This document shows positions 1 to 11,338 of a stretch of DNA of 64,000 nt, piece by piece. Position 1 is the stretch's first letter. Each line of letters begins with the position of its first letter. The translations under genes were made by a program, and so were the position numbers. The stretch covers positions 14,402,001 to 14,466,000 of the forward strand of contig JAFFJZ010000002.1 in assembly GCA_018340375.1 (NCBI GenBank), written 5' to 3'. The notes below the pieces were generated by a model. It worked only from the letters and a program-made list of their open reading frames with translations, ran no database searches and had not been told where the DNA came from. The DNA comes from Gonatopus flavifemur. Taxonomy: Eukaryota > Arthropoda > Insecta > Hymenoptera > Dryinidae.

Positions 1-1928
1 GATTTTCATTGAGATTTTTCCACCAGGGCTTCATTTTTTGTTTGTGGATAGCGAAACAATTTAGCTGAAATATCTTTGCTGTAGAACCTATATTTCCAGG
101 TATTTTACCATCTAAAGATTAGCTGTAACCTCTGAAAATTGATTCCCATAGCTCATTCTCAGCCATGCCAATATTGGTGAATTATTTATTTTCGTGTAAT
201 GACGGTTGGGTCTTTGATACATCCATATCGAGTATATTTGATACTCTCTCAATGGAAGTATACAAATAATTCAACGTAATCAACTATCATTTCTACTATT
301 CACCAGATTGCTGTTTATTCGAGGTTTGAAAAATCAGCAGCACAAATTCAGTATTCGTTTGGATAATAGAGTTCCCAATTTCATTTACTCGGTATTGAGA
401 ACTTCTTCAAACGGATTTCTTGAGTTCTCAATCGTTATATACAAATATTGTCTGTGAACTTGAGAAGCACTTGTGAAATACGAGTCGATAAAATTCATTC
501 CCAAACTTCCGAAAATGCTCAAACAAATGTTCGTGAAAAAATCTTTATGTGAAAATGAGTGCAGACTCTCGAAGAACTATATGCGTGCATAAGGTATACT
601 CGTAATTCATGTAGCAATCATACATACATGAACTATGATTAAATAAATAAGCATGAATTGATTTCAACTTTATTACGCATTGAAATTTTCGAGCAGGTTT
701 TCGAAATGAAGAATTTCTCACGATGAAAAATTGAGGGGATCCATCGTCGATTTTCACGAGCACAGAAATTGCAAGTATTCCAGTTCGTACTCACAGCTCT
801 CTCGATTACATGCTAGTATGTGTGGACATCCAAGCTATGATATATAACACAGTTTGATGGTATCCCCAGTAAGGCGTCGATAAAAATAAGAGAGTCAGAG
901 AGAGTACAATGGAATTTATTGATCCAACTATAATTCAACGTCAAAATTCGAAATGTTTTCCAAAAATGTGGAGCTAAAAAGGATGGTAATCAACATTCAT
1001 CAAGCTATATACAATTCACAAAGGTTGTGAAATTCCTCAACCTTTGGGAGTTGAAATTTTGCAATTTTATCCCTTAGTCTTTGGAGATCATTGAAACATT
1101 CAAAGTTTGTATAGCAATGCGTAATTTATTATTATTCACTTCAAATTTGTAATGATTATCCCCTCCTCTACCGTTTCATGTTCGAAATCCGATCTGATCT
1201 GACCAAGGCACCAAGGTCTCCGGCTGGGAAATACGTTGGGCCCCCTATACTGGAAACCAAATTTCTTTTAACGAAATAAATAGTTTATTTATCCTCTCTC
1301 CATAGCATATCCCTTGGAATTAATGAAATATTCAATCAAATCAAATAATGGAGTGCTTGCCCCAAATAATTTGGCCTTGTAGATAAATAATGTATTTGCC
1401 ACAAATAATAAATTTCAGCACCTAATTGAATCATTAATTCCTACAAATAAATATTCCACGAAGAGAGGACAAATGAATATTTTTCTTGCATTGTAGACGG
1501 AGCACATTCTCAAAAAAATCGAAATTTTATCATCATTCATAAACAAAGAAAGGAAAACTGAGAACTGACCGGATCTCCTGATACCTGAGGGCCCGCGGCG
1601 ATCGCCGGAGAGCCGGGCGGGCCAGTCCGACACTGCATCATAAGAAATGAGTAGTTAATTTTATTTTTCTCAACTGGAACAATACTCCTCATTTGTTCCG
1701 AACACTATTCACCGAGTGAATGTTTTAAATAATGAAATCAAGAAATCTTCTTGGAAGTTTGGCTCGGATGATGAGTGAACAAATCAACGTTTTATATAAA
1801 TAAGAAATCTTATTCTCGTCTGATCGTTCTTCAGAATTCTCAATTTTATGGAGCATTCAAAAACGTTTATCCTCTTCCTCTCTTGATCGCACATTAATTT
1901 TCATGAAACTCCACTGATTTTGTTCCAG
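1..1928. other. Intron or upstream sequence of the kainate receptor gene
   Basis: No supported coding exon on the plus strand. It ends in the acceptor TTGTTCCAG at 1920-1928. Apart from the GC-rich patch at 1585-1632 it is AT-rich single-copy-looking sequence; the short ORFs in it resemble no family. Confidence 0.5.
1585..1632 (-). other. GC-rich island, possible 48-bp minus-strand exon
   Basis: This is a patch of roughly 75% G+C inside DNA of about one third G+C. On the minus strand it is bounded by a pyrimidine-containing acceptor (TTTCTTATGATGCAG, ending at 1633) and a donor (GTATCA, from 1584 downward). It is open in two frames, one reading ...GPPGSPAIAAGPQ and the other SDWPARLSGDRRGPS. 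Length is a multiple of three. It could be a micro-exon of an antisense gene or a GC-rich relic of a mobile element. No homology is recognised. Confidence 0.2.
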
Positions 1929-2104
1929 GTCTGGTGAAATTGCGAGAACTCGTGAGATCTCCAAAATCCAGTGATATCAAGATCTACCTAAGACAAGCGG
2001 ATCCAGGATCTTATAGACAAGTACTCACCGAAATGAAGCGCAAGGAAGTACAAAATTTCATATTGGATACGCGACCCGAAAACATGTACAGTATTTTACG
2101 AAAA
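1929..2104 (+). CDS. Kainate-type ionotropic glutamate receptor, amino-terminal domain exon (a)
   Basis: Internal exon, 176 nt. It starts after TTCCAG with the last two bases of a split glycine codon (phase 1) and ends ...CGA AAA before the donor GTGAGT (phase 0). It encodes about 58 residues. The order LVKLRELVRSP, IKIYLRQ, then TEMKRKEVQNFILDTRP matches the stretch of vertebrate GRIK1-3 that reads like GLIRLQELIKAP, then LLKEMKRGKEFHVIFDC. That is lobe 1/2 of the extracellular amino-terminal (LIVBP-like) domain, which drives receptor assembly outside the postsynaptic membrane. The match to the family is by recognition, not by alignment. Which insect kainate paralogue it is cannot be told from this domain by eye. 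No in-frame stop occurs before the donor. Confidence 0.9.
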
Positions 2105-2257
2105 GTGAGTACAGAAGAAAATGAGGATTGTAGTTAGAATTGTGCTCGTGCATGGATCGAAACATATTTTTATAAAATTATTGCGATTGGATGTTTGAAA
2201 CCCACACCGAGGGAAAAAGCATGCTCTGAACGCATTAGGGACCACATCACGCTTTTA

Positions 2258-2447
2258 CACTGAAAAACAAGACTGATAACAGCTATCAAATGATATTTTT
2301 GGATATGACCAATCAAATATTCGATAACATTAATCGAATATTCAGTAATTTTTATAAATTATGTTTATGATTATCGGGTATTTGATAGATATTATTGATA
2401 TTCAATTATTTATCATTTGATAACTGTGACCTGCCTTTTTTTCAGTG
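2258..2447. mobile_element. CACTG MITE, GATAACAG family copy 1
   Basis: Starts CACTGAAAAACAAGACTG, ends TTTTTTTCAGTG, flanked by TA/TA. Both arms carry TAACAGCTATCAAAT or its complement and ACCAATCAAATATTCGATAA. The same elements recur at 44927-45164. Inserted inside the MITE at 2205-2829. Confidence 0.8.
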
Positions 2448-2470
2448 TAACGCATTTATTATGACGTGCG

Positions 2471-2671
2471 TTAACGTGATACCAGCACTATAATATTTAC
2501 GAAACAAACTAAAAAAAAATGCATGCAATAATTCAAAATATTCCTCTGTACAGCATTTCTTCAGCAGTTCAAGAAATGCTGTACAGAGAGATATTTTGAA
2601 TTGATGTGCGTATTTTTATGTAGTTCGTCCCGAGAAAATTTTTAAAAGCCCAGCCGCTGGTATCCCCTTAA
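2471..2671. mobile_element. TTAA-flanked MITE (piggyBac/Kolobok-like), copy 1
   Basis: Begins TTAACGTGATACCAGC and ends GCTGGTATCCCCTTAA. A central palindrome CTCTGTACAGCATTTCTT / AAGAAATGCTGTACAGAG (about 2544-2592) is shared with the copies at 18244-18458 and 37187-37352. TTAA target duplication is the rule in the piggyBac and Kolobok superfamilies; which of the two applies is not decided by the termini. Confidence 0.75.
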
Positions 2672-3114
2672 ATGCATGAGCCCATGCTTTGAACGCACGA
2701 GCTCATGCTTTTTGGGTATGAGTCCCATGCGTTCTAAGCATGTTGCCATGCGTTAGAAGCACGATATAGCAACAGCGTGAGAAGCGTGGAGGGCTCCCTT
2801 GCGTTTGAAGCATGCTTTTTCTCTCGGTGCAGGGAACACTCTTAAGAGGAAGAGAACTTCAAGAGGTCTTTTGAAAAAGCTCTGTTGATGTTATCATATT
2901 GATATCTGAATGGTATCATTTTTCTGAGATCTCAGAAAAAAATTCTCTTAAAGAGTTCGTTTGGATAACATTCTGGCAATCTCTTATCTTCCTCAGAAAT
3001 CGACGCATCTGCTAACATTCTGATATCTTTATGTCAACATTCTGAAAGGTCTATCTGACCTCTTACACATATTTAGGAGGTCTTTAAGAGCTCCGGATGA
3101 TAACATATTGCTCA

Positions 3115-3350
3115 CCCTGGTTAAAAGAATCCATTACTTCTGACAAATGAAATTAAATGAGATTTGGCCAGAACATTGTCCGAGAATCAATGAGATTTGG
3201 CCAGATTCAGTGAGATTTGGCGAGAATCGACTGTTCTTTCTGACCAAATCTCATTGACATTTGCTGGATGAGATTCGGCCAGAACATTGTCCAAGTTCAA
3301 CTGTAATTTAGTGATATTTGGCGAGAATCAATGGTTTTTTTAAACCAGGG
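3115..3350. mobile_element. CCC...GGG MITE with GAGATTTGGCCAGAA repeats
   Basis: Termini CCCTGGTTAAAAGAATCCAT and the inverted ATGGTTTTTTTAAACCAGGG, flanked by CA/CA. Inside, the unit GAGATTTGGCCAGAA / GAGATTTGGCGAGAATC occurs at least five times, mostly direct, once inverted. Confidence 0.7.
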
Positions 3351-3509
3351 CAGTGGGAAGTCATATGGGAAACCGAAGGTTTTAAATTGAGGAAAAGAAG
3401 AGTTGCTGTGATGAATATTACGCACGTGAAAACGTCAATTCAATAATCTTACTGTTACAAGGTAATAATTGAATGCAATATATTACTACTCAAATGATGA
3501 AAAGTAGTT

Positions 3510-3765
3510 CACGCAGAGAAAAGTTGCTTTAAAAATTACTACCCCTCACAGTAAAGTAAGGACAAAATCACATTTTGGGGTTATGTATTATATTTTGTCA
3601 TTGTAATTACTATATCTTCTATCAGTAAATAACAGAATTCTGTCACCCTTCACTAGGAAGTATAGCAATTTTGATGACAAGGTATAATGCATAATCCCAG
3701 AATGTGATTTTGTCCCTACTTGACTTTGAAGGGTAGTAATTATTTAGGTAACTTTTCGCTGCGTG
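3510..3765. mobile_element. CACGCAG-type MITE
   Basis: Inverted ends CACGCAGAGAAAAGTTGC and GTAACTTTTCGCTGCGTG. The match continues inward through AAATTACTACCC and CACATTTTGG / CAGAATGTG. Flanks are not an exact 2-bp duplication (TT left, TA right), so it may be old. Confidence 0.65.
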
Positions 3766-5605
3766 TACTGATTTCAAGCATTTACGTTCGTAATATCCAT
3801 CACTGGAATTTTTGGTTCCCTGAATTGACAATCAGTTTGTTGAATACTTGGTTTTTGTGTGTATAATTGTTCATCTATTCAACATTCCGAAGTCATAGAC
3901 TCAGGAAGAATCATTAGTTTGCAGATCACTGCAGTAGTTTTTGAAAATCAGAATTCTACAAAAGCGAAACAACTAGAATCAACTATTACCATCTCGACTG
4001 TCTTTCAACTCTTGGAGTTCCGGAAAGCGTTAGGAACTGTCCAATTATTATCGCACATGTACGACAATTACGAGCCCTATAATATAATCATACACTCGAA
4101 AGAACGCATATGGAATACATAGAACGGGGCAGTTTCTCGTAATAATAACAATTTTAATATGTTCAAGGGTTTTGGGAGATTTCTCGTCCGATTTATGACA
4201 ATGTAGAAAATACAGAATAATAATTAATACAGACTGTGCATTATTAATCGAATATATTCAATGTATTCGCACAGGTCTATGCAATGCATACAAGAGAATA
4301 ACATTCAAACATTAGAGACCTTAATTCGTTTGATGTGGTTGAGGGGAGAATCTGAGTCATGAGGCCTTAACGTGAAATGCTCAGATACACAAGAGTTCTG
4401 TCCATATTCGTAGAGCACCTCGCGAATGAAGTCTCCCATCGGTTTGCAAGGTGGAGTTCGTATTTCTTATCCAAAACAGAGAAAACAAGAAAAATTCCAA
4501 TTCTCATACATTATTCTTTTGTGTGAACTGATAAAAACTCAAAGAAATCGTAAAATTCAAAATTTTCTCGAATTTTGAGAGGGAAAACGTATTTTTAGGA
4601 AGAAAAATTACTCAAGCTTGGTATAAAAATTTATTTTTCATGAATTTTTGTAATTCGCCTAGAGGAGGATACAAAATGGAATATAACAAGCTTTGTTCCG
4701 TTTCAATTGGACAGCTAGTTTTTAGCAATTTTTCACCCCAGTTTAAAAATGAAAAATAATTATGAAAATGAAAATTAGGGAAAATATGCTTTCAGAATTA
4801 TCATTTCAGATTGTACAAAATGTTCTTGTACACTTTGAATATCCATGAAAGCACCCCAGGAAGTTTGCTTGATTCAATTATTATATCGTTCTTGAAAAGA
4901 ATTCTGATAAAAACGCCTTTTCCGGACCTTCCAATGCAGACTCCTCCCATAAATTGTCGTTTCATTTGCCCTTGCCAGCCTACAACGATGTTCGAAGCCA
5001 ACAATTCGCCATGTTAGGTGTCGACACAAAATTTGAAATAATGCGAGCAGAAAAAACCAATCCGACAATAATTCTTTCAAATCTCGTAGCAGCATATTCT
5101 ATGCACAAAGTCAGTTTGACTGTGATTTGAAGGAAGAATGTATATAAATATCCATTTATCTTCGAACTACAATTATTATTATGGAGATTTGTTCGTCAGA
5201 TGCATTTCCTGAATGGAAATTATCATCGAGCCAACCCAAGAGACGATAAGGACCTAACGAGGTCATCTGAAATGAAATATACCTGTTGAAGTCCTGATGA
5301 GTGTTAGATATGGATCACCCATATAGGGAAAAGCCCATTAGGTCCTAATCGGAATTCTCTCAAATGATTCTGAAGGATCGAAGGACGATGACAGCCATAG
5401 TTTAATAAAATGAATCCAAAAATGTACATTCTTATTTCAGAAAATTGTTTTATTTGCTGGTCAAACAATCCTTCCTTAAATTAAGGAAACATTTTTCTTC
5501 AATTCATTCCACTTCTGATTGATAGATTTCGAATCAAATATTGTACGTTGATTCCTAAAAATTCCACATTTTTTGATGAATTCAGTGAGTTGCACGAAGA
5601 TAGTA

Positions 5606-6418
5606 CACGGAGAAAAAAATGTACTACTTTTTCTCATTTTGCTACCTATTACTTTTTCTACAATATTCGTAATCTTCCGTATTTTGATGTAAACATTCAT
5701 TTAATAAACCTGTTTCTAGTTTACTAAGAAAAATATTTTCGAGGGGCGCCAAACAACTCAATTTTCATTCGATGCTAATGAATTTCTTTTCAAAATACTC
5801 AGAAAGGGTTCCCCTTGAACGTATCACTGTGGCATTTCCGTAATATTGAACTGAATTACAGGAGAATTCGAATCAAAATTGAAAGAGAAGATTTGGTGAA
5901 TGAGGGAATCATTATTTGTCTAAAAAGAAACGTTTTTCCTGTTTTACGTGACGAAACATATTTCTTCACATGAAAGTACCAATACTTGTGATGAGAAGCA
6001 CAAAAATGCAATAAAAATCTGATAGAAATGACATAATCCACCCAAAGATCAAGAATTTTTGTGAATAGAAATAACTTCCTTAAAATCAAAAATGGTTATT
6101 AGATAGCAGAGAAGAGACTCAAGAAAACCGGGACAACTATTTATAGCTCCTAACTATTGAAAATTAGAGAATTTTCATCACTGAAAAGCGATATTTTGCA
6201 GTATCGATGTTTTTTTATTGAAAATTTATCGAGTTTTTGTTGGATTGTATGAATATCGGATTGCTCCAAACAAAAATGTCGCAGTGATACGTTGAAGTGG
6301 AACTCTTTCCGAGTATTTTAGAAGGAAATTCATCAGCGTCGGATGAAAATTGGGTTGTAGGTTGATTTTTGTCAATAAATACACCAAAATTTCCCACTGT
6401 GGGGCGTTTTCCTCCGTG
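5606..6418. mobile_element. Foldback CACGG element, 0.8 kb
   Basis: Ends CACGGAGAAAAAAATG and GCGTTTTCCTCCGTG, TA on both sides. Long inner arms are clear: 5752-5833 (ACAACTCAATTTTCATTCGA ... CGTATCACTG) is mirrored at 6278-6360 (CAGTGATACGTTGAAGTGG ... AAAATTGGGTTGT). The loop between the arms, about 5840-6275, shows no ORF of note. Confidence 0.75.
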
Positions 6419-6628
6419 TATACACAGCTTTCAATCAGAGCAAAAACTTCGTAATGCATTTTTGTTTTTGTTATGAATATAAATTTTTGTATTTCAAATG
6501 ATATTTTGAATCGATATTGGAATATGTTTGAGTTTATTTAATGTAATTTTGTATTATACAAAATGAATGGATCCGAGAAACTCGATAATAATGCCAGAGA
6601 ACAAATTTCTCTATGCTGAACTTTAGTG

Positions 6629-7666
6629 TACCGAAAAAAATTTATAGCAGAAATTCCCATAATCATAGCAATTTCGGGACACATGAGCGTTTATGAATAT
6701 TTCTCTCTTAATTTGTGGTAATTTTTTAAAAACTCATAGTAATTCCGAAGGGAACATGAACGTTCAAATTAGATTTGTATAGATCAGGTCGAAGGTTCAT
6801 GAAAGCTAACTTTTAGATTCACAAATGTTTGACAAAGGTACTACACTGAGAAAGATGAAATGTGAAAATAACCTCTATTTCGTATATTTTGCACCCATCA
6901 AATAATGAAAACTGAAGCCAGCCTTTCAAAAGTGAAAAGTACCTTCTCAGTGTTGAATTTCACCGTACATTCGGTTCGATCCACCAAAAAGATGGTATTT
7001 ATCACCTAGCTCATGGTAATAATAACTAAAAAGATAGTATTAATCACCTGACTCATGGTAATGACGACCAAAATAATGTATGTTTCACCGTCAAATACAT
7101 TACTATATTGAAACATGATTTCTACAATGCAGATTTTTCTCAGCGTACGAACGTTGAAATGTCTGCCTCAAAATACTTTCAGGAAACATGAATGGAACGT
7201 TCGTTGAAAGTTCATCGAAGGTTTGACCAAGCTTCACAAAAATATCTACACTTAGATTAATTTATAACAATTTATGTTTATGAATTAATTGATTTTTCAC
7301 ATAAATTGATAGGAATTAATATAAGTATAGATATTTTTGTGAATCTTCAGCCAATGTTCCATCTTTGTTTCCTGAAAGTACTTTGAGGCGGACATTTCAA
7401 CATTCGTAGAATGTTCGCCGAATGTTTCTAAATCGACAAGTTAGCGTCCATGAACCTTCGGCCCGATCTATACAGATCTAATCTGGATATTCACTGAGGC
7501 TTCATGTTCTCTTCGGGAATATGGGTCAGATGCAAAGTTATTTTCACCAAAATGAGGTATGCTTTACCATAAATAAAGGAGAAATGCACATAAATGCTCA
7601 TGTGTCCCAAAACTGCCATTATTATGGTAAACCGTGCTACATGTTTCCCATACGTTTTTCTCAGCG
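6629..7666. mobile_element. Foldback element, about 1.0 kb, split by a family-A MITE
   Basis: Inverted arms: GGGACACATGAGCGTTTATG at about 6676 against CATAAATGCTCATGTGTCCC at about 7589, and GGTCGAAGGTTCATG (6788) against CATGAACCTTCGGCC (7449). Inner arms CTTTCAGGAAAC / GTTTCCTGAAAG surround a palindromic centre near 7240-7340. The right end reads TTTTTCTCAGCGTG; the left end (TACCGAAAAAAATT) is degraded, so boundaries are approximate. Confidence 0.65.
6844..7145 (+). mobile_element. CACTG MITE family A, copy 1
   Basis: CACTGAGAAAGATGAAATGT ... CTACAATGCAGATTTTTCTCAGCG, flanked TA/TA. The interior AATAACCTCTATTTCGTAT, AATAATGAAAACTGAAGCCA and CACCAAAAAGATGGTATTTA is repeated in copies at 42025-42275 (opposite orientation) and 46642-46901. 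This copy carries an internal duplication of the TCACCTRRCTCATGGTAAT unit. It sits inside the foldback at 6629-7666. Confidence 0.85.
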
Positions 7667-7714
7667 TGAGAGAAATCGACGTTGATTGGATTCGAGTGAA
7701 TTGAATCAGATCTA

Positions 7715-7967
7715 CACTGAGAGAAAGGGTTCTATTCAAATATTCGACAGCTAGGAAATTTAGTAACTGTAAATAAAAATTTAGTTGTTGTAGCTAAATT
7801 TTATTTGTCACAACTATATTTTTTATTCCCGTTGAATAAACCATTTCATTCATATTTCAGACAGCTAGCCTTTTATTTACCCCAACTAGAGTCTAGCTGG
7901 CGTGAATAAAAATCTAGCTGAGGCAACTAACATTTAGTTATCCCAACTAGGTACCTTTCTCTCAGTG
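7715..7967. mobile_element. CACTG MITE with AACTAAATTTTATT repeats
   Basis: CACTGAGAGAAAGGGTTCT ... GTACCTTTCTCTCAGTG, TA/TA. Its interior is a series of variants of AGCTAGATTTTTATT in both orientations (for example AAAAATTTAGTTG, GCTAAATTTTATTTG, AAAAATCTAGCTG). Confidence 0.75.
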
Positions 7968-8028
7968 TATTCATGCTTCATAGGTCATTCTTCAAATCTG
8001 TCGACTGTTATGTCAAGATATATGTCTA

Positions 8029-8170
8029 CTCAGAAAAATTTTCAGTGATTTCAATTGATCGGATTGATTGAAAAACACGACAACTATAGTCAATCGGACC
8101 GTTCTTTCTAATTACAATCACTAATTCCTTGATCATCCCAACTCAAATGATATAGTTGTCATGATTTTGT
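8029..8170. mobile_element. Partial CACTG-type MITE, GATTGAAAAACACGA family
   Basis: One end only (CTCAGAAAAATTTTCAGTG after TA). The unit GATCGGATTGATTGAAAAACACGACAAC is related, in direct orientation, to the complete small element at 8627-8735. No right end found. Confidence 0.4.
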
Positions 8171-8626
8171 TGGTTCGATTCATGTGAAGTCCAACACGTT
8201 AGATATAACTAGACTTAGATCTACTGCCATTGAGAAGTGGGAAACAGTTACTTAATGTGAATAAGACATGTTTTATCTGCACATTTGATCCACTCAATTT
8301 CAGCTAAGTTCGATTTCCTTAGGCTTGTTTCAGATTTCGAGTACTCCAGGATAAAACCACCACAAAACGAAAAGAAACGACTGTGTTTTTTCGTTTTGAG
8401 GTAGTTTCTGTTTTAATTTTTTTCCCAATTTTTCCTACCCTGTAAAAAGGCTTACATTAACAATTAATATATATCAATTTGAAATTTGCCCTCCTGTAGC
8501 ATAAGTTCAAAGATAATTTATTATCTTTATACACAATGTAATATATAATTAGTTGACTGATGATCCATTATACACGAATATGATGAGTAATTAATAAAAA
8601 TATGATGGTATTCATAATGGGTTATA

Positions 8627-8735
8627 CACTCATCTGATCGGTTGATTGAAAAACACGATAACCACTTTTTATAGTTGATTCAACCACTTTTTTCAATTGC
8701 AATAACTAATTTAACTGATGCAAACTTTCTCAGTG
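8627..8735. mobile_element. Short CACTG MITE (109 bp)
   Basis: CACTCATCTGATCGGTTG ... GATGCAAACTTTCTCAGTG between TA and TA. It shares GGTTGATTGAAAAACACGA with 8029-8170. Confidence 0.5.
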
Positions 8736-10507
8736 TATCAATATGCAATGGATTATTAGTGACCTATCAATATATTATATTATGTATGAATTGAATAGAT
8801 TAACCTTGAAGTGATGCTATATGAGATCGGATTTCAAACTGATGTTTTCCTAACAGTGTTGAGAGGAGAGTTTGTTTGTGACAAAGAAAGCTTATTCATC
8901 ATAAACGAATCATCTTTGACTCAAATGAGATTTGTTGATGATCAAAAAACCTCATTCGATGGAAATAAATTTGGCATACCTTTTTTCTCAGTGTATGAAA
9001 GTGTATAAACCGGACCAAATCAGTATTGAGCAATTAGATTTCAGCCTGATAATTAGATCCAAGACCATACTCATAAACTGAGAAGAAAAATCCTCCCAGT
9101 CAAATGAATGGTGATTCGTGCTGTACTGAAGGAAGACTTATTGAAATCAACAGAATATTCTTTGGAACAAAAATATTCTATTCGAATCGAATGAATAGTC
9201 AAATAATGGAATCATTTGATTCGAATAAATTATTTTGGTTCAGAAGAATATTCTCTTAATTTTAATAAATATTTCCTTAGTACAGGTCAAATAACCATTT
9301 ATTTGGCTGGGAGAAATGTTTTTCTCAGTTTAGATCAAATACGCTTGGGAAGGATTTTATATAATAACTTGAGAACAATTTTGCAATGGTTCGCACATCA
9401 TTTATCAGAATTCAATTTCATCCCAATCAATTAATTGAAAAATAAATTTAAAAAGTTGAAGATTTGGCTTCCATCCACTTGCTGTACAAGAGGGGAGAAA
9501 AATCTTTTTCAAGGACAGAAGGAAATATCTTGTTCCTTCTTTATCAGACTTTCAAATATTCTTGGAGGGTTCAAAAAGTTCAAATACAATTCAACTCCAT
9601 ACGTCAAAAGCTATGCTGAAGTTTTTTCCAACTCATCAACACCGTTTTCGCACGATTTGGTGAGAGAACAGAGTCCTTTCCGCCTGTTCTCAAGTGTGTA
9701 GAAACTTTTTCTTGGGAGGAAAAAACGCAAGGTATTCCTTCTCTGCTTCCTGAAGAGGAAATTCTTATGTTCATCAAACTGTACACCCTCTCTGTAGAAT
9801 TCTCATAAACCACATACATCGGTTTCATGGATCTTGATTCACTTTCATCAATTCCGATGAGGTTTTATACACGCATTTGAAACGCTATTCATAGAATCCA
9901 ATGAGATTTTATAAGATTCATAAAGATTCATCAAGATTCGATCAGATACCTTCAGCTGGCTTCCTCAAATCCCAGGAAAAGAATTGTAAGAGATATCTTA
10001 TAGTATTCTGAAAGATATAGCTCAGAATACTCATTCGCAAGACGTTCTGAGATATCTTTTAGAAGTCTCTGTGTCATGTGCATTGTGCTTTATGCAATGC
10101 TTTTTTTTCTTCGATTTCTTCTCCATCCCTTAAATTCTTCAGGGGGCCAAATTATTTTTGCATCCTAAGAGAATATGAGGGCAAATGTGGCTCTATCTGA
10201 TGGCACCATTTATTGAACAAAAACACTTGCCATTGAATTCATAAGGAAATCTGAATCTTTCAGAAATCGATCTTTGAAGGTTTATTTAGGTCTGTAAAAA
10301 ACTGAAATTCTGGATTTAAAAAAACAACAGATTTCGTTCTAGTTTTATTTTATCCTTTTGTCTATATAAATTGGGCGAAGAATTGGGGGATAGCTTGTCC
10401 CAGACTAAAGCGAATGTCAAAGTCATCATAAATCGACAACAAACTCAATTCATTGACTTCCGATAATGGGACAGTATTTTGTCACATGTCGATCAACGTG
10501 ATCTCTA

Positions 10508-10878
10508 CACGGAGAGAAAAAATTTGCTAACACAGCAAATCGAGGTATTATATATAGAATAGCAAAATTTTTTGCTGACCTAGCTAAAAATTTGCTATAA
10601 CAGCAATCGTGTTAGCTATGACAGCAATTTTTTTAGCTGTGGCAGCAAAAAGTGTTGGCTCCGCCAGCAAATTTTCAGTATTATCTACAGAATAGCAAAC
10701 AAATTTTGCTGGGATGGCAAACATTTTTTGCTGCCACAGCTAAAAATTCGCTATCTCAGCTAACAAGATTGCTGGAACAGCAAATAGTTTGCTGTCACAG
10801 CAAAAAATTTGCTGCTCTGGCAAAAGGAACCCAGCAAAAGTAGATTTCTATGCCACAGCGAATTCCTTTTTCTCCATG
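10508..10878. mobile_element. CACGG MITE built of GCTGTGACAGCAAATTT units
   Basis: CACGGAGAGAAAAAATTTGC ... AATTCCTTTTTCTCCATG, TA/TA. The whole interior is a chain of about 20 degenerate units in both orientations: variants of (T/A)GCTGTNACAGCAAAATTT. The apparent ORFs here only translate the repeat. Confidence 0.8.
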
Positions 10879-11338
10879 TAAATGAGGTGCCAATACTCAG
10901 CGATGAGCCTCGTACACGGAGAAAGATGCAGGTCGAGAATATAGTAATTTTTAGTAACAATTGGCGAATATTTCTTCAAATCTAAGAGTATTTCTCAAAT
11001 TCATAATGAAAATAAAACGGTTCACATTTTTGTAGAATTGCGATTATTAAATTGCCTAATAAATGTATTCGAAAAACAATAGGAATTTACCGATACTTAA
11101 ATGAAACATAGAGAAACATATGAAGTTTCCAAAAGTCACGCGTGAAATTTTACAGAGCCAATAACAAAATTTCAATATCCTACTTATTCACTTTGTGAAA
11201 TTTCATTCGCGACTTTTGGAAACTTCATATGTTTCTCTATTTTTTATCAACTATTGATAAGTTTTCAATGTTTTTCGAATAAAATTCCACAACAAAGTGA
11301 ACCGTTTGATCTTATTACGCATTTAAGGTGAATTCTCA

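Larger units (their letters stand above)
2205..2829. mobile_element. CACCGAG-type MITE, host of two nested elements
   Basis: Termini CACCGAGGGAAAAAGCATGC and, at the other end, GCATGCTTTTTCTCTCGGTG, with CA flanking both sides (2203-2204, 2830-2831). A solo relative lies at 29383-29561. The interior is made of recurring motifs such as CATGCTTTGAACGCA and CATGCGTTAGAAGCA. It has been split by a CACTG element (2258-2447) and a TTAA element (2471-2671). Confidence 0.8.

Noticed and set aside
3115..3350. CRISPR-like array of GAGATTTGGCCAGAA repeats
   Set aside because: Irregular spacing, one inverted unit, eukaryotic intron context and transposon termini around it.
10508..10878. Satellite DNA
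   Set aside because: Has terminal inverted repeats and TA duplication, so the repeats belong to a MITE interior.
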